DNA of 64,000 nt, from the NCBI RefSeq assembly GCF_027019125.1, contig NZ_JALUXE010000033.1, forward strand, positions 1-64,000, given 5' to 3'. Numbering within the stretch: the first letter of the stretch is position 1; each line of letters opens with the position of its first letter. This document shows, in pieces, positions 43,738-54,332 of the stretch. The stretch is from Roseovarius sp. Its GTDB lineage: Bacteria; Pseudomonadota; Alphaproteobacteria; Rhodobacterales; Rhodobacteraceae. The translations under genes and the position numbers were made by a program. The notes beneath the pieces were generated by a model, which had not been told where the DNA came from, searched no databases, and saw only the letters and a program-made list of their open reading frames with translations.

Positions 43738-44607
43738 ATGTCACTTGATCTGGGTTTCTGGACGCTTCAGGCGCTCAACGCGCTCCAGCTTTCGATGCTT
43801 CTGTTTCTGCTTTCCATCGGCCTGACCGTAATCTTTGGCCTGATGCATTTCGTCAACCTGGCCCATGGCGCGCTCTATGCTCTGGGGGCCTATTTCGCGG
43901 CCTCTGCGGCGGCGGTCGGCGGTTATTGGGCAGGGTTCTTTCTGGCCCCGGTGGCGGTCGCGGGGGTGGGCGTGCTGCTCTATTCCGGCCTCATTCAGCG
44001 GATGCGCAAATCGGGGCCAATGGCGCAGGTTCTTGTGACATTCGGGCTCATCTTTGCCCTGCTCGACATCACCCGGATCGTCTGGGGCGATCTGGCCCTC
44101 GGGCTGGAAGTGCCGAGTTTCCTTGCCGGGCGCGTGGCGCTCTTGGGCGTCGAATACCCCGCTTACCGGCTCTTCATCATTGCACTGGGCCTTGCCATCT
44201 TTGCCGCTCTGGCCTTTGTGCTGAGCCGGACACAGATCGGCGCCATGATCCGTGCGGGCGTGGACAATGACGCCATGGCGGCCTGCCTTGGCATCAATGT
44301 CGAACGCCTCTTCTTCATCGTATTCTGCGTGGGCTGCGCGCTCGCGGGGCTGGCGGGCGCCGTGGCGGCCCCCTTGCTGAGCGTCACGCCCGACATGGGC
44401 CTGCAAATCCTCATTCCAACCCTGATCGTGATCGTGATCGGGGGTCTCGGCTCGCTCAAGGGGGCGATTGCAGGCTCGCTCATCTTTGGCTTCGTACAGA
44501 CCTTTGGCGCGGTGCTGGCACCGCAACTGGCCTCGGTTCTGATCTACGCGCTTCTGGCGGCGGTGCTGGTGATCCGGCCCGTGGGCCTCTTTCCGGCGAA
44601 AGGATAA
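43738..44607 (+). CDS. Branched-chain-type ABC permease (LivH family), 289 aa
   Basis: About eight hydrophobic segments; the LivH signature FGLMHFVNLAHGALYALGAY is at residues 32-53. The cytoplasmic ABC-interaction region with GINVERLFFIVF is in the C-terminal half. It begins with a good GGAGGAGG site at 43722. First of two membrane subunits. Confidence 0.92.
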   Translation: MSLDLGFWTLQALNALQLSMLLFLLSIGLTVIFGLMHFVNLAHGALYALGAYFAASAAAVGGYWAGFFLAPVAVAGVGVLLYSGLIQRMRKSGPMAQVLVTFGLIFALLDITRIVWGDLALGLEVPSFLAGRVALLGVEYPAYRLFIIALGLAIFAALAFVLSRTQIGAMIRAGVDNDAMAACLGINVERLFFIVFCVGCALAGLAGAVAAPLLSVTPDMGLQILIPTLIVIVIGGLGSLKGAIAGSLIFGFVQTFGAVLAPQLASVLIYALLAAVLVIRPVGLFPAKG

Positions 44608-44611
44608 GGCG

Positions 44612-45616
44612 ATGTTTCGACATACACCGCTCAGATATGCCGCGCTCGTGCTCCTGGCCTCTGCGGCCCTCTTTCAGGCCCTGACCGCGGACTATTTCGG
44701 ACTCGAAATCCTCACCGAGATTGTCATCCTCGCGATGCTGGTGATCGCGCTCGACATGGTCGCTGGCTTTGGCGGCATGGTCTCGCTCTGCCACGGCGCG
44801 CTGTTGGGCGTCGGGGCCTACGGTTATGCGATCCTGTCCACCAAGGTGGGGCTGACGCCGCTCATGGCGATGGGTGGGGCCGTGGCCGTGACCGGGGCCA
44901 TCGCCTGGGTCATCGGGGCCATCTGCGCGCGCAGCCATGGCATCTATTTCATCATGGCAACGCTGGCCTTTGGGCAGATGGGCTATTCCTATGTGTTCGA
45001 GGCGCCGCTCTTTGGTGGCGATGACGGGCTGAGCGGGATTGCGCGACTGGACCTTTCATTCATTGGCCTGGATCTCAACGACGGGCGCAGCTTTGCACTC
45101 TTCTGCCTTGGCGTGTTGGCGGCAATCTATGGCGCGGCGGTGCTGATCCTGCGCTCGGGATTGGGTCGGTCCCTCTCGGGGGTCATGCACAACGAACAGC
45201 GGATGCGCGCGCTTGGCCTCACGGTCTGGCGGGTCAAGGCGGATGTCTTTGGCCTCTCTGGTCTGATCTCGGGTCTGGCCGGCGCGATGGCGGCGCAGCA
45301 TGTGATGTTCGTCTCGCCGGGGCTTCTGTCCTGGACGGTGTCGGGCGAAGCGCTGGTGGTGGTGATCCTGGGCGGGCTTGGCACGCTGGTCGGCCCGTTG
45401 CTGGGGGCGGCGGTCTTTGTGCTGCTCAAGCATGAGGTGGGCGCGCTCACGAGCTATTGGCACCTTGTGGTCGGGATGATCCTGATTGCGGTGGTGATGA
45501 GCCGTGCCAATGGCATCTTTGGCTGGATCGAGGCGCGGTTTGGCGCGCGGATTGAACGGCGCGCGGCGGATGCCGTGCGCGACATCGACCCGAGGGAGGT
45601 CAAGACCGATGCTTGA
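44612..45616 (+). CDS. Branched-chain-type ABC permease (LivM family), 334 aa
   Basis: LivM family: LEILTEIVILAMLVIALDMV, then GFGGMVSLCHGALLGVGAYG (family signature), then the long LivM-specific hydrophobic segments. It lies 4 bases after LivH. Its last 8 bases overlap the start of the LivG gene, so translation is coupled. Confidence 0.92.
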   Translation: MFRHTPLRYAALVLLASAALFQALTADYFGLEILTEIVILAMLVIALDMVAGFGGMVSLCHGALLGVGAYGYAILSTKVGLTPLMAMGGAVAVTGAIAWVIGAICARSHGIYFIMATLAFGQMGYSYVFEAPLFGGDDGLSGIARLDLSFIGLDLNDGRSFALFCLGVLAAIYGAAVLILRSGLGRSLSGVMHNEQRMRALGLTVWRVKADVFGLSGLISGLAGAMAAQHVMFVSPGLLSWTVSGEALVVVILGGLGTLVGPLLGAAVFVLLKHEVGALTSYWHLVVGMILIAVVMSRANGIFGWIEARFGARIERRAADAVRDIDPREVKTDA

Positions 45617-46352
45617 GACACGCAAACTCGACAAGAGCTTTGGCGCGGTGCATGTCACGCGCGGGGTCTCGTTCAAACTGGAGCGCGGCGAACGGCGGGT
45701 GATCCTTGGCCCGAATGGCGCGGGCAAGACGACGCTCTTCAACCTGCTGGTGGGCGAATTGACCCCTGACAGCGGCTCGGTGCATCTGGCAGGCGAGGAT
45801 GTGACCACCCTGCCCGTCGCCCGGCGCGCGCGCCAGGGTCTGTCGCGCAGCTATCAGAAGAACACGCTCTTTGACGGGTTGACCGTCGAGGAAAATCTGG
45901 GGCTCGCGGCGGCGATCCACACCGGCAACGCAACGCGGCTCTATACCGACAGCCTCGCCCGTCCCGAGGTGCGCGAGATCGTGGCCGAGGTCGCCGAACA
46001 GGTCAATCTCATGCCTTACCTGCATGCGCGCGTGTCCGAGATCAGCTATGGCGTGCGGCGGCAATTGGAGGTGGGCGTGGCCCTTGCCACACGGCCCCTC
46101 GTTCTCTTGATGGACGAACCGACCAGCGGTGTCGGCCCCGAGATGGCCAAGGGCTTTCACGATCTGCTGAACAACCTGCCGCGTGATCTGACGCTGTTGA
46201 TCATCGAGCATGACATGGATCTGGCCTTTGACGTGGCCGACACGATCACCGTGTTGAACTATGGCGAAGTGGTCTTTGACGGGCTGCCCGAGGCCGCGCG
46301 CGGCTCCAAGCTGCTCAAGGACATCTATCTGGGGAGTTGGGAAGATGCTTGA
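45609..46352 (+). CDS. Branched-chain-type ABC ATPase (LivG family), 247 aa
   Basis: Walker A GPNGAGKTTLFNLLVG, signature VSEISYGVRRQLEVGVALAT (ISYG variant typical of LivG), Walker B VLLMDEPTSGVG and H-loop IEHDMDLAF. The start at 45609 (MLETRKLDKSFGAVH) is where homology starts. It overlaps the LivM gene by 8 bases. Confidence 0.92.
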   Translation: MLETRKLDKSFGAVHVTRGVSFKLERGERRVILGPNGAGKTTLFNLLVGELTPDSGSVHLAGEDVTTLPVARRARQGLSRSYQKNTLFDGLTVEENLGLAAAIHTGNATRLYTDSLARPEVREIVAEVAEQVNLMPYLHARVSEISYGVRRQLEVGVALATRPLVLLMDEPTSGVGPEMAKGFHDLLNNLPRDLTLLIIEHDMDLAFDVADTITVLNYGEVVFDGLPEAARGSKLLKDIYLGSWEDA

Positions 46353-47034
46353 ACTGAATGCCGTCAATTCCGGCTATGGCGAAACCCAAGTGCTCTATGG
46401 CATGGGGCTGCGCGCCGAGGCGGGCCGGGTTCTGGCCATTCTGGGGCGCAATGGCGCGGGCAAATCGACCACGCTCAAGACGGTGATGGGCCTCTTGCCG
46501 CTGCGCGACGGGCAGATCACCTTTGAAGGACAGGCCATGCCCAAGCGCCCCTATGACATCGCCAAGGCTGGCATCGCCTATGTGCCTGAAACGCGGGATA
46601 TCTTTCCCTCTCTGACGGTGCGCGAGAACCTTGAAATCGCGTCCAAGCGGTTTGACGGGGCCTGGACGATGGACCGGGTGCTGGACCTTTTCCCGCGTCT
46701 GGGCGAGCGGCTGGAGAATGGCGGCACGCAACTGTCGGGGGGCGAGCAGCAGATGCTGGCCATTGCCCGCGCGCTTCTGATGAATCCGCGCCTGCTGATC
46801 CTCGACGAGCCCACCGAGGGGCTGGCCCCGATCATCGTCAAGCTGATCCATGACAAGCTGATGGAGCTCAAGCGCGAGGGGTTGTCGATGGTTCTGGTCG
46901 AGCAGAATTTCGGCTTTGCCACCTCGCTTGCCGATGATGTGGTCGTGGTCAGCAAGGGCCAGGTGGTCTGGACCGGCAGCGCCGAGGCCATCCGCGCGGA
47001 TACCGAGGCACAGCACCGCTGGCTTGGCGTGTGA
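46345..47034 (+). CDS. Branched-chain-type ABC ATPase (LivF family), 229 aa
   Basis: Walker A GRNGAGKST, signature LSGGEQQMLAIARAL, Walker B LLILDEPTEGLA. LivF-typical ending with EAIRADTEAQHRWLGV. The start at 46345 overlaps LivG by 8 bases. It completes the benzoate-linked importer and ends at a hairpin before the convergent que genes. Confidence 0.92.
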   Translation: MLELNAVNSGYGETQVLYGMGLRAEAGRVLAILGRNGAGKSTTLKTVMGLLPLRDGQITFEGQAMPKRPYDIAKAGIAYVPETRDIFPSLTVRENLEIASKRFDGAWTMDRVLDLFPRLGERLENGGTQLSGGEQQMLAIARALLMNPRLLILDEPTEGLAPIIVKLIHDKLMELKREGLSMVLVEQNFGFATSLADDVVVVSKGQVVWTGSAEAIRADTEAQHRWLGV

Positions 47035-47042
47035 CGCAACAC

Positions 47043-47069
47043 GCGCCCGCCCGGTCAATGGGCGGGCGC
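47043..47069. terminator. Hairpin between convergent livF-like gene and queF
   Basis: GCGCCCGCCC (47043-47052) and GGGCGGGCGC (47060-47069), perfect 10-bp stem, 7-base loop, in the 51-base gap between convergent stop codons. There is no T run on either strand, so a terminator role is inferred from place only. Confidence 0.45.
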
Positions 47070-47085
47070 AAAAGATCTAGCGGCC

Positions 47086-47550
47086 TCAGCCGCGCCCGCG
47101 ATAGGGCGGCACGCCCTGATCGGGGATCCAGACACCGTCGGGCATCGCCCCGGTCTGCCAGAACACATCGATCGGGATGCCGCCGCGCGGATACCAGTAG
47201 CCGCCAATCCGCAGCCACTCCGGTTCGAGAAATTCCACCAGCCGCCGGGCAATCGAAATCGTGCAATCCTCGTGGAACGCCCCGTGATTGCGGAAGCTGG
47301 TGAGATAGAGCTTGAGCGATTTGCTCTCGACCAGCCATTTGCCCGGCACATAGTCAATCACCAGATGCGCGAAATCCGGCTGTCCGGTCATCGGGCAGAG
47401 CGATGTAAATTCGGGCGCGGTAAAGCGCACGTTATACTGCACATCGGCCTGCGGATTGGAAACCCGCTCCAGCACCGCCTCTTCGGGGCGTTGCGGGACC
47501 ACGGTGGCGCCGCCCAACTGCTTGAGGTCTTTGTAGATATTCTCGCTCAT
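47086..47550 (-). CDS. queF: NADPH-dependent 7-cyano-7-deazaguanine reductase (QueF, type I), 154 aa
   Basis: A T-fold enzyme reducing preQ0 to preQ1. The catalytic Cys lies in [12 protein letters not shown] and the substrate-binding Glu/His region in [19 protein letters not shown] is the NADPH-binding signature. The short form is typical of type I QueF. The start at 47550 is preceded by GAAGGAGAG-like sequence. It is the last gene of queC-queD-queE-queF, so the operon makes preQ1 from GTP except for GTP cyclohydrolase. Confidence 0.95.
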   Translation of the reverse strand: MSENIYKDLKQLGGATVVPQRPEEAVLERVSNPQADVQYNVRFTAPEFTSLCPMTGQPDFAHLVIDYVPGKWLVESKSLKLYLTSFRNHGAFHEDCTISIARRLVEFLEPEWLRIGGYWYPRGGIPIDVFWQTGAMPDGVWIPDQGVPPYRGRG

Positions 47551-47561
47551 CTTTCTCTCCT

Positions 47562-48284
47562 TCACACCCCGCGCTTGTTGCCCCAGAGCATCACATGCAA
47601 TTGCGGCAAGACCCTTGCCTCGAACCATCCGTCGGCTGTCACCCGCTCCACCAGCCAGCGCATCCGGTCGTCGATGCCGTCCTGATCCACGGTGGCCGTG
47701 TCATCCTCGGGTGGGGGCGGCGTGTGATTGCCCGGTTGCAGATACAGCGGCAGGTCAGGATAGCGCCCCGCCACGTCCCGCGCCCATTGGTAATCCACGT
47801 CGTCAAACACCACGATCTTGAGAACGTGCGCCGCCCCCTTGGCCGCAGCGACACACGCGTCGAACAGCGCCCAATCCACCTCCATCCCGGACGACGGCGG
47901 CTTGGGGCTGAGCACCAGCATATCGAGCGCGGCAAACCAGTCCCGCGCGACAGAGCCTTGGGTTTCCATCGCAAACCGATAGCCCTGCGCATGGCCTTGG
48001 TCGATCAACGCGCCCAAGGGCTGAATCGCCGGATTGCCGCCCGAGAGTGTCACCATGATCGGCCGACCGCCCGAGAGGCGCGTCACCTCGGCCATCACCG
48101 CTTCGGCGCTCATCGGTGCCCATGTCTCGCGATAGGCCGAGTCGACCGCGTGCAGGCTGTCGCACCAGCTACAGCGATAATCGCACCCCCCGGTGCGCAC
48201 GAACACCGTCGGCTGTCCGATCAGCGCGCCCTCGCCCTGAATGGTCGGGCCAAAGATTTCGGATACGCGGATCGCCTCGCTCAC
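47562..48284 (-). CDS. queE: 7-carboxy-7-deazaguanine synthase (QueE, radical SAM), 240 aa
   Basis: The radical-SAM cluster motif CDYRCSWC is at residues 34-41 (CxxxCxxC), preceded by [20 protein letters not shown]. It rearranges 6-carboxytetrahydropterin to 7-carboxy-7-deazaguanine. The GTG start at 48284 shares 4 bases with the queD stop. It sits in the queCDEF order. Confidence 0.94.
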   Translation of the reverse strand: MSEAIRVSEIFGPTIQGEGALIGQPTVFVRTGGCDYRCSWCDSLHAVDSAYRETWAPMSAEAVMAEVTRLSGGRPIMVTLSGGNPAIQPLGALIDQGHAQGYRFAMETQGSVARDWFAALDMLVLSPKPPSSGMEVDWALFDACVAAAKGAAHVLKIVVFDDVDYQWARDVAGRYPDLPLYLQPGNHTPPPPEDDTATVDQDGIDDRMRWLVERVTADGWFEARVLPQLHVMLWGNKRGV

Positions 48285-48640
48285 GGGCGATACTCCGCCC
48301 AGGTTTTCGGCGTTTCGCTGACCTTGACCGCCGTCACCTCGGGCCAACGCGCCCGACACCAGTCAAAGAGATGCTTGGCCATCCGCTCGGCGGTCACGCA
48401 ATCATCCCCCAGCACATCATTCAGATGCCGGTGATCCAGCGTGTCGTCGATATACCGCTTCAGATCGCCCAGATCGAGGTAATCGCGCACGAACCCATGT
48501 GCGTTCAATTCGGCGGCGGTCAGCTCCACCACCACGATGTAATTATGCCCATGCAGCCGCGCGCATTGATGCGTCGCAGGCAGGCCAAAAAGCTGATGTG
48601 AGGCGGAAAAGTGGAATTCCTTGGTGATCCGATACATCAC
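48281..48640 (-). CDS. queD: 6-carboxy-5,6,7,8-tetrahydropterin synthase (QueD), 119 aa
   Basis: T-fold (PTPS) family. Zinc histidines are in FSASHQL and LHGHNY, catalytic Cys in HQCARLHGH, and the second active-site region DHRHLND. The length is typical for QueD. The ATG at 48640 overlaps the queC stop (48637) by 4 bases. Confidence 0.95.
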   Translation of the reverse strand: MMYRITKEFHFSASHQLFGLPATHQCARLHGHNYIVVVELTAAELNAHGFVRDYLDLGDLKRYIDDTLDHRHLNDVLGDDCVTAERMAKHLFDWCRARWPEVTAVKVSETPKTWAEYRP

Positions 48641-49335
48641 GCCCCCCGTCCGGCCACAGCCGCCAGCCAGAAATCCGGGTCCTCATACTCGGTGGGGTCA
48701 ATCACCCCCGCGAGATGAAACGCCTCGCGCCGCTCGACACAGGTGCCACAGCGCCCGCAGTGACGCACCCCGCCCTTGTAGCAGGACCATGTCTCGGCAA
48801 AGGGCGTGCCATGCTTGGCACCATCAGCGACGATGTCACCCTTGGAGCCGTTGAGGTAGGGCGTGTAGAGCGTGACCTCGGCATAACCCTCAAGCGCCGC
48901 ATCCTGCATCGCCTGAAACGCGGAGATAAAGCCGGGACGGCAATCGGGGTAGATGAAATGATCCCCGCCATGCACCGCCGTGGCCACGGCGTCGGCCTTT
49001 TCCGCCGCCGCCATGCCAAAGGCAATGGCCAGCATGATCGCATTGCGATTGGGCACGATGGTGATTTTCATGGTCTCTTCGGCGTAATGCCCATCCGGCA
49101 CCGCCACATCATCGGTCAGCGCCGACCCCGACAGCGCCGCGCCAATCTGGCGAATATCCACCACCTTATGCGGCACGCCCAAGCGGCGCGCACAAGCGGC
49201 GGCATATTCCACCTCTTTCACATGGCGTTGCCCGTAATCAAAGCTCAGAAGCCCCGCCAATTCATGCTCAGCGGCCACCTTATGGGCGAGCGATACGGAA
49301 TCGAGCCCGCCCGAGCAGATAACAATCGTCCTCAT
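48637..49335 (-). CDS. queC: 7-cyano-7-deazaguanine synthase (QueC), 232 aa
   Basis: ATP-pyrophosphatase motif SGGLDSVSLAHK at the N-terminus and the zinc site CYKGGVRHCGRCGTC near the C-terminus. It converts carboxy-deazaguanine to preQ0. It is the first gene of the minus-strand que operon, preceded by a probable preQ1 riboswitch whose 3' end contains its ribosome site. Confidence 0.95.
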   Translation of the reverse strand: MRTIVICSGGLDSVSLAHKVAAEHELAGLLSFDYGQRHVKEVEYAAACARRLGVPHKVVDIRQIGAALSGSALTDDVAVPDGHYAEETMKITIVPNRNAIMLAIAFGMAAAEKADAVATAVHGGDHFIYPDCRPGFISAFQAMQDAALEGYAEVTLYTPYLNGSKGDIVADGAKHGTPFAETWSCYKGGVRHCGRCGTCVERREAFHLAGVIDPTEYEDPDFWLAAVAGRGA

Positions 49336-49340
49336 CTTTC

Positions 49341-49387
49341 ATCCTTGTTTTTTAAAGCGGGTAGGCTGCGACCGCTCGACCCCGCGC
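49341..49387 (-). promoter_or_regulatory. Probable preQ1-I riboswitch in the queC leader
   Basis: Read on the minus strand from 49387: GCGGG pairs with CCCGC (stem P1, 16-18 base loop), followed directly by UUUAAAAAACAAGGA, which matches the preQ1-I A-rich tail (UAAAAAACUAAGG). The tail AGG, part of the queC ribosome site, can pair with CCU in the loop, giving the expected pseudoknot. Position, 5-6 bases before queC's ATG, is as expected for translational control by preQ1. The loop is longer than the consensus, so certainty is moderate. Confidence 0.6.
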
Positions 49388-49422
49388 ATCTAGCGCCTTT
49401 GACAGTCTAAAACAAGGTCGGT

Positions 49423-50901
49423 CTACTCTGCCAAGCGCGCCCGCAATTCGGTCTTGAGCACCTTGCCGTAATTGTTCTTGGGCAACTCGGCGACCGCGAT
49501 ATAGCGCTTGGGCCGCTTGAACCGCGCAATCTGGCGCAGGCAATGCGCGTCAAGTGCTGCCTCATCCAGCGCCCCGTCACAGACCACAAAGGCCACCACG
49601 ACCTCGCCCCATTCGGCATCGGCCATGCCCACCACCGCCACCTCGATCACGTCAGGATGGGTCAAGAGCACCTCTTCCACCTCGCGCGGATAGATGTTGC
49701 TGCCGCCCGAGATGATCATATCCTTGGAGCGGTCCTGCAGGGTCACATAGCCGTCACCGTCCATCCGGCCCAGATCGCCGGTCCAGAGCCAGCCACCCTT
49801 GAGCGCCTTTTCACTCGCCGCCGTGTTCTGCCAGTAGCCCGGCATCACCGCATCGCCGCGCACGAGGATTTCGCCCACCTGCCCGCGCGGCACCTCGGCC
49901 CCTGTTTCATCCGCAATCCGCACCTCGATCACCGATTGCGCGCGACCCACCGAGGCCAGCCGCGCGCGCCACCGCGGATGGCTGCGGTCCGCCACATCGG
50001 CGCGCGACAGCGCGGTGATCGCCATGGGGCATTCGCCCTGCCCGTAGATTTGCAGGAAAACCGGCCCGAACACCTCGACCGCCTCGAGAATATCCGCCAG
50101 ATACATCGGCCCCCCGGCATAGACCACGCTGCGCAGGCCCGCGCCAGTCTCGCCGCGCGCCCGCGCCCAGGCGGTCAGCCGTTTCACCATCGTGGGCGCC
50201 GCGAACATGTGCACCCGGCCATGATGCCGCGCGAGACCAAGGATTTCGCCCTCAGCGAACCCGCCCGACGCCGGGCATACATGCCGCGCCCCGCGCAGCA
50301 CATGCACCATGGCATAGAGCCCCGCGCCATGGCTCATCGGCGCGGCGTAGAGCGTGGCATCCTCGGCGCTCACCTCGTCCACATCGGCCAGATAGGCGAG
50401 CGACATCGCCACCAGCATCCGATGCGTGATCCGCACCCCCTTGGGCCGCCCGGTGGTGCCCGATGTGTAGAAGAGCCACGCCAAATCCACCGGCGCGCGC
50501 GCGGCGACCTCAACCACGGGCGCGCCGCGTTGCACCGCCTGCGCCGTAACCCCCTCCTCGGCCAGGGCCTCCTGCCGCACCGCATCCGCCAGAACCACCC
50601 GCGCGCCTGCGTCGGTGATGATCCAGGCCGCCTCTGCCCCGTGCAGCTTGGCATTGATCGGCACGGCGGCGGCCCCGGCATACCAGATACCGTAGAGCGC
50701 CAAGAGATAGTCGGGCGCATTTCCCATGAAGATCGCCACGCGGTCGCCGGGGGTGACGCCCTGGGCCACCAAGCCGCCTGCCACCTCGCGCGCGGCACGG
50801 TCAAACCCGGCATAATCCGCAACCGGGCCGCAGCCCTCGTAGAGCGCTCCGCGCTCGGGCCATGCCTGCGCCGCGCGTTCCAGCCAAATCCCGATATTCA
50901 T
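49423..50901 (-). CDS. AMP-forming acyl-CoA synthetase (ANL superfamily), 492 aa
   Basis: Adenylation motifs: FYTSGTTGRPKGV (P-loop), QIYGQGECPM (A5), the TGDLGRMDGDGYV and GYWQN segments, and the C-terminal catalytic lysine in NNYGKVLKTELR. The start at 50901 (MNIGIWLERAAQAWPERG) is where the family fold begins. Substrate not fixed by sequence; medium-chain, aromatic (e.g. benzoate-like) or malonate-type acids are possible. Divergent from the PAS-LuxR regulator. Confidence 0.9.
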   Translation of the reverse strand: MNIGIWLERAAQAWPERGALYEGCGPVADYAGFDRAAREVAGGLVAQGVTPGDRVAIFMGNAPDYLLALYGIWYAGAAAVPINAKLHGAEAAWIITDAGARVVLADAVRQEALAEEGVTAQAVQRGAPVVEVAARAPVDLAWLFYTSGTTGRPKGVRITHRMLVAMSLAYLADVDEVSAEDATLYAAPMSHGAGLYAMVHVLRGARHVCPASGGFAEGEILGLARHHGRVHMFAAPTMVKRLTAWARARGETGAGLRSVVYAGGPMYLADILEAVEVFGPVFLQIYGQGECPMAITALSRADVADRSHPRWRARLASVGRAQSVIEVRIADETGAEVPRGQVGEILVRGDAVMPGYWQNTAASEKALKGGWLWTGDLGRMDGDGYVTLQDRSKDMIISGGSNIYPREVEEVLLTHPDVIEVAVVGMADAEWGEVVVAFVVCDGALDEAALDAHCLRQIARFKRPKRYIAVAELPKNNYGKVLKTELRARLAE

Positions 50902-51022
50902 CCCCCGGTTCCTCCCGAACCACACCAAAGCACCGACGCCGCCCCGGCACAATTCCGTAGAAACACGCAAGGCCCTTGGCGCGCTGCACTGCACGCGGCA
51001 TAAACGCTGCAAGGAGAGCGCC

Positions 51023-51565
51023 ATGGAGATCAAGGAACTCGCGTTTGACCACGCCCCGGTGGGCCTTGCCCTGCTGGAACATCGCATCATCCGGCAGTGC
51101 AATCAGAAATTCGCCGCGATCTTTGGCGATACCCCCGCCGATTATGCCAACATTCCGCTCGCCCGCTATTACCCCTCCATCGAGGATTATCGCCGCATCG
51201 GGGCGGATGCGCTTGCCATCATGCGCAAGACCGGGCGCTATGCCGACGAGCGGGTGATGAAGCGGCGCAATGGCACGCTCTTCTGGTGCCGTGTGCGCGG
51301 ACAGTCGCTTACGCCAGAGGCGCCGTTTCAGCGCGGCATCTGGTCTTTCTCCGATCTCTCGGACGAACGCCCGCTTGTCGAACTGACCCAACGCGAACGC
51401 GAGGTGGCGATTCTCACCTGTCGCGGGCTGACGTCCAAGGAAATCGGCCTTGATCTCGGCCTCAGTTACCGCACGGTCGAGGTGTATCGCGCGCGGCTGC
51501 TTGAGAAATTTCAGGCCCGCAAACTCGCGGAACTCGTGGCCAAACTTTCGGGCATGCCGCTCTGA
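51023..51565 (+). CDS. PAS-LuxR transcriptional regulator, 180 aa
   Basis: Residues 10-115 form a PAS-like sensory fold (QCNQKFAAIFGDTPADYA, then RRNGTLFWCRVRGQSLT). Residues 118-178 are a LuxR/GerE helix-turn-helix (LTQREREVAILTCRGLTSKE, then YRTVEVYRARLLEKF). The gene is divergent from the acyl-CoA synthetase and probably controls it in response to a small ligand. Confidence 0.9.
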   Translation: MEIKELAFDHAPVGLALLEHRIIRQCNQKFAAIFGDTPADYANIPLARYYPSIEDYRRIGADALAIMRKTGRYADERVMKRRNGTLFWCRVRGQSLTPEAPFQRGIWSFSDLSDERPLVELTQREREVAILTCRGLTSKEIGLDLGLSYRTVEVYRARLLEKFQARKLAELVAKLSGMPL

Positions 51566-51715
51566 TTGTGCGCGCCTCTCGTAAAATTGCCCTCCTGCCC
51601 CCAGATTAAGGGGCAATGGCCGCTTTTCTCAGCCTGCACCTTGCCCTATAAGCGGCCAAAACAAATGCCATGAGCCCGCCACGCGGGACATCATCGCGCT
51701 GTGGTCGAGGAAGAT

Positions 51716-52210
51716 ATGTCGAACAAATCCCATGAATCGGACGTGGCCTTTATCAAGGCTCTGGCGGAACTCCTGAACGAAAACGACCTGACCGAATTGT
51801 CGGTCAAGCGGGAATACGGCGAGGACGACACGCTGCAGGTGCGCGTCAGCCGCCGGGGTGAAACCGTGACCACCCATTACGCACCGGCCCCCGCGCCCGC
51901 CTATGCCCCGGCCCCTGCGGCTGCCGCGCCGGCCCCGGCGGCCATTGCCGCGCCGTCCGAGGACCCGGCAAGCCACCCCGGCGCCGTGACCTCGCCGATG
52001 GTCGGCACCGTCTATATGCAGGCAGAACCGGGCGCGCCCACCTTTGTCAGCGTGGGCACGCAGGTGTCCGAGGGCGATACCCTTTTGATCATCGAGGCGA
52101 TGAAGACCATGAACCATATTCCCGCCCCGCGCGGCGGCACCGTCAAACGCATCCTGATCGAGGATGGCGCGGCGGTCGAATATGGCGCACCTCTGATGAT
52201 CATCGAATAA
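51716..52210 (+). CDS. accB: Acetyl-CoA carboxylase biotin carboxyl carrier protein, 164 aa
   Basis: The C-terminal biotinyl domain has the lysine in the [12 protein letters not shown] motif. The middle is an Ala/Pro linker ([20 protein letters not shown]), and the N-terminus is a short helical domain. The start at 51716 follows GAGGAAG; a GTG at 51701 would add five residues. It pairs with accC 10 bases downstream in the first half-reaction of fatty-acid synthesis. Confidence 0.95.
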   Translation: MSNKSHESDVAFIKALAELLNENDLTELSVKREYGEDDTLQVRVSRRGETVTTHYAPAPAPAYAPAPAAAAPAPAAIAAPSEDPASHPGAVTSPMVGTVYMQAEPGAPTFVSVGTQVSEGDTLLIIEAMKTMNHIPAPRGGTVKRILIEDGAAVEYGAPLMIIE

Positions 52211-52220
52211 GGCCCGAGCG

Positions 52221-53570
<1,350 letters not shown>

Positions 53571-53637
53571 AACGAGGCGGAAACCGACCTTGATCACTGG
53601 CGATGGCCTGCCCCCAGGGGCGGGCCATGCCGCAGGT

Positions 53638-54225
53638 TCACCCCGTCACCGACCGGCGCACCATATCCCAATAGACCGCCTCGACCTCATCGAGCGACAA
53701 ACGCCCCTCGACGCGATACCAGGTGTTCACGCCCGTCAGCATGGCAATCAGCGCCATGCTGGCGATGCGCGGCTCGGTCACGACCATCACGCCCGCCTCT
53801 GCCCCCCGGCGCAACACCACCTCGAGCCGCGTCTCATAGTCCCGCCGCAGCCCCTCGATGACCGCGAAATTCTCAGGCTCAAGATTGCGCAACTCCATAT
53901 AGGACACAAACACCGCATCGGCCCGGCTGGTGTTGAAGCGGATGTGAAACCGGGTGAACGCCTCCAGCGCCGCCATTGCGTCGCCCTCGGGCTCTGCCGC
54001 ATCCCAGGCCGCCAGCAGCTCTTCCATATGGCCGCGCATCAGGTCAAAGAGCAGCGTTTGCTTGTCGGGCGTGTAATTGTAGAGCGCACCCGCCTGCACC
54101 CCCACCGCCGCCGCGATCTGCCGCATCGAGACCGCCGCATACCCGTGGCGCGCAAAGAGACGCAGCGCCGCATCGCGGACGCGCGGGCCGGTGATATCGG
54201 AATGAGAGCCTTGGGTTCGTGCCAT
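53638..54225 (-). CDS. TetR-family transcriptional regulator, 195 aa
   Basis: N-terminal TetR helix-turn-helix (RVRDAALRLFARHGYAAVSM, then RQIAAAVGVQAGALYNYTPD) and a helical ligand-binding body. The start at 54225 is chosen because the HTH begins about 12 residues later; an upstream ATG would run through the intergenic operator. Divergent from a small lipoprotein gene, with a palindrome between them. C-terminal region resembles fatty-acid-responsive TetR proteins (FadR-like), but that is weak. Confidence 0.88.
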   Translation of the reverse strand: MARTQGSHSDITGPRVRDAALRLFARHGYAAVSMRQIAAAVGVQAGALYNYTPDKQTLLFDLMRGHMEELLAAWDAAEPEGDAMAALEAFTRFHIRFNTSRADAVFVSYMELRNLEPENFAVIEGLRRDYETRLEVVLRRGAEAGVMVVTEPRIASMALIAMLTGVNTWYRVEGRLSLDEVEAVYWDMVRRSVTG

Positions 54226-54240
54226 GACACCGGGTTTAAC

Positions 54241-54254
54241 TGAACATTCGTTCA
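54241..54254. promoter_or_regulatory. Candidate TetR operator palindrome
   Basis: TGAAC-ATTC-GTTCA is a perfect 5-bp inverted repeat with a 4-base centre, 16 bases upstream of the TetR start at 54225. TetR regulators commonly bind such sites next to their own gene. Confidence 0.55.
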
Positions 54255-54332
54255 GATCAAAGCCCGGCTTGCCCTCTGACCCCAAAGAATGGCAAGACAG
54301 ACCCATCCACCCGAACAAGGATACCGGCCGCC

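Noticed and set aside
49543..51003. Long plus-strand open frame opposite the acyl-CoA synthetase
   Set aside because: His/Arg/Pro-rich shadow sequence without ribosome site or domain.
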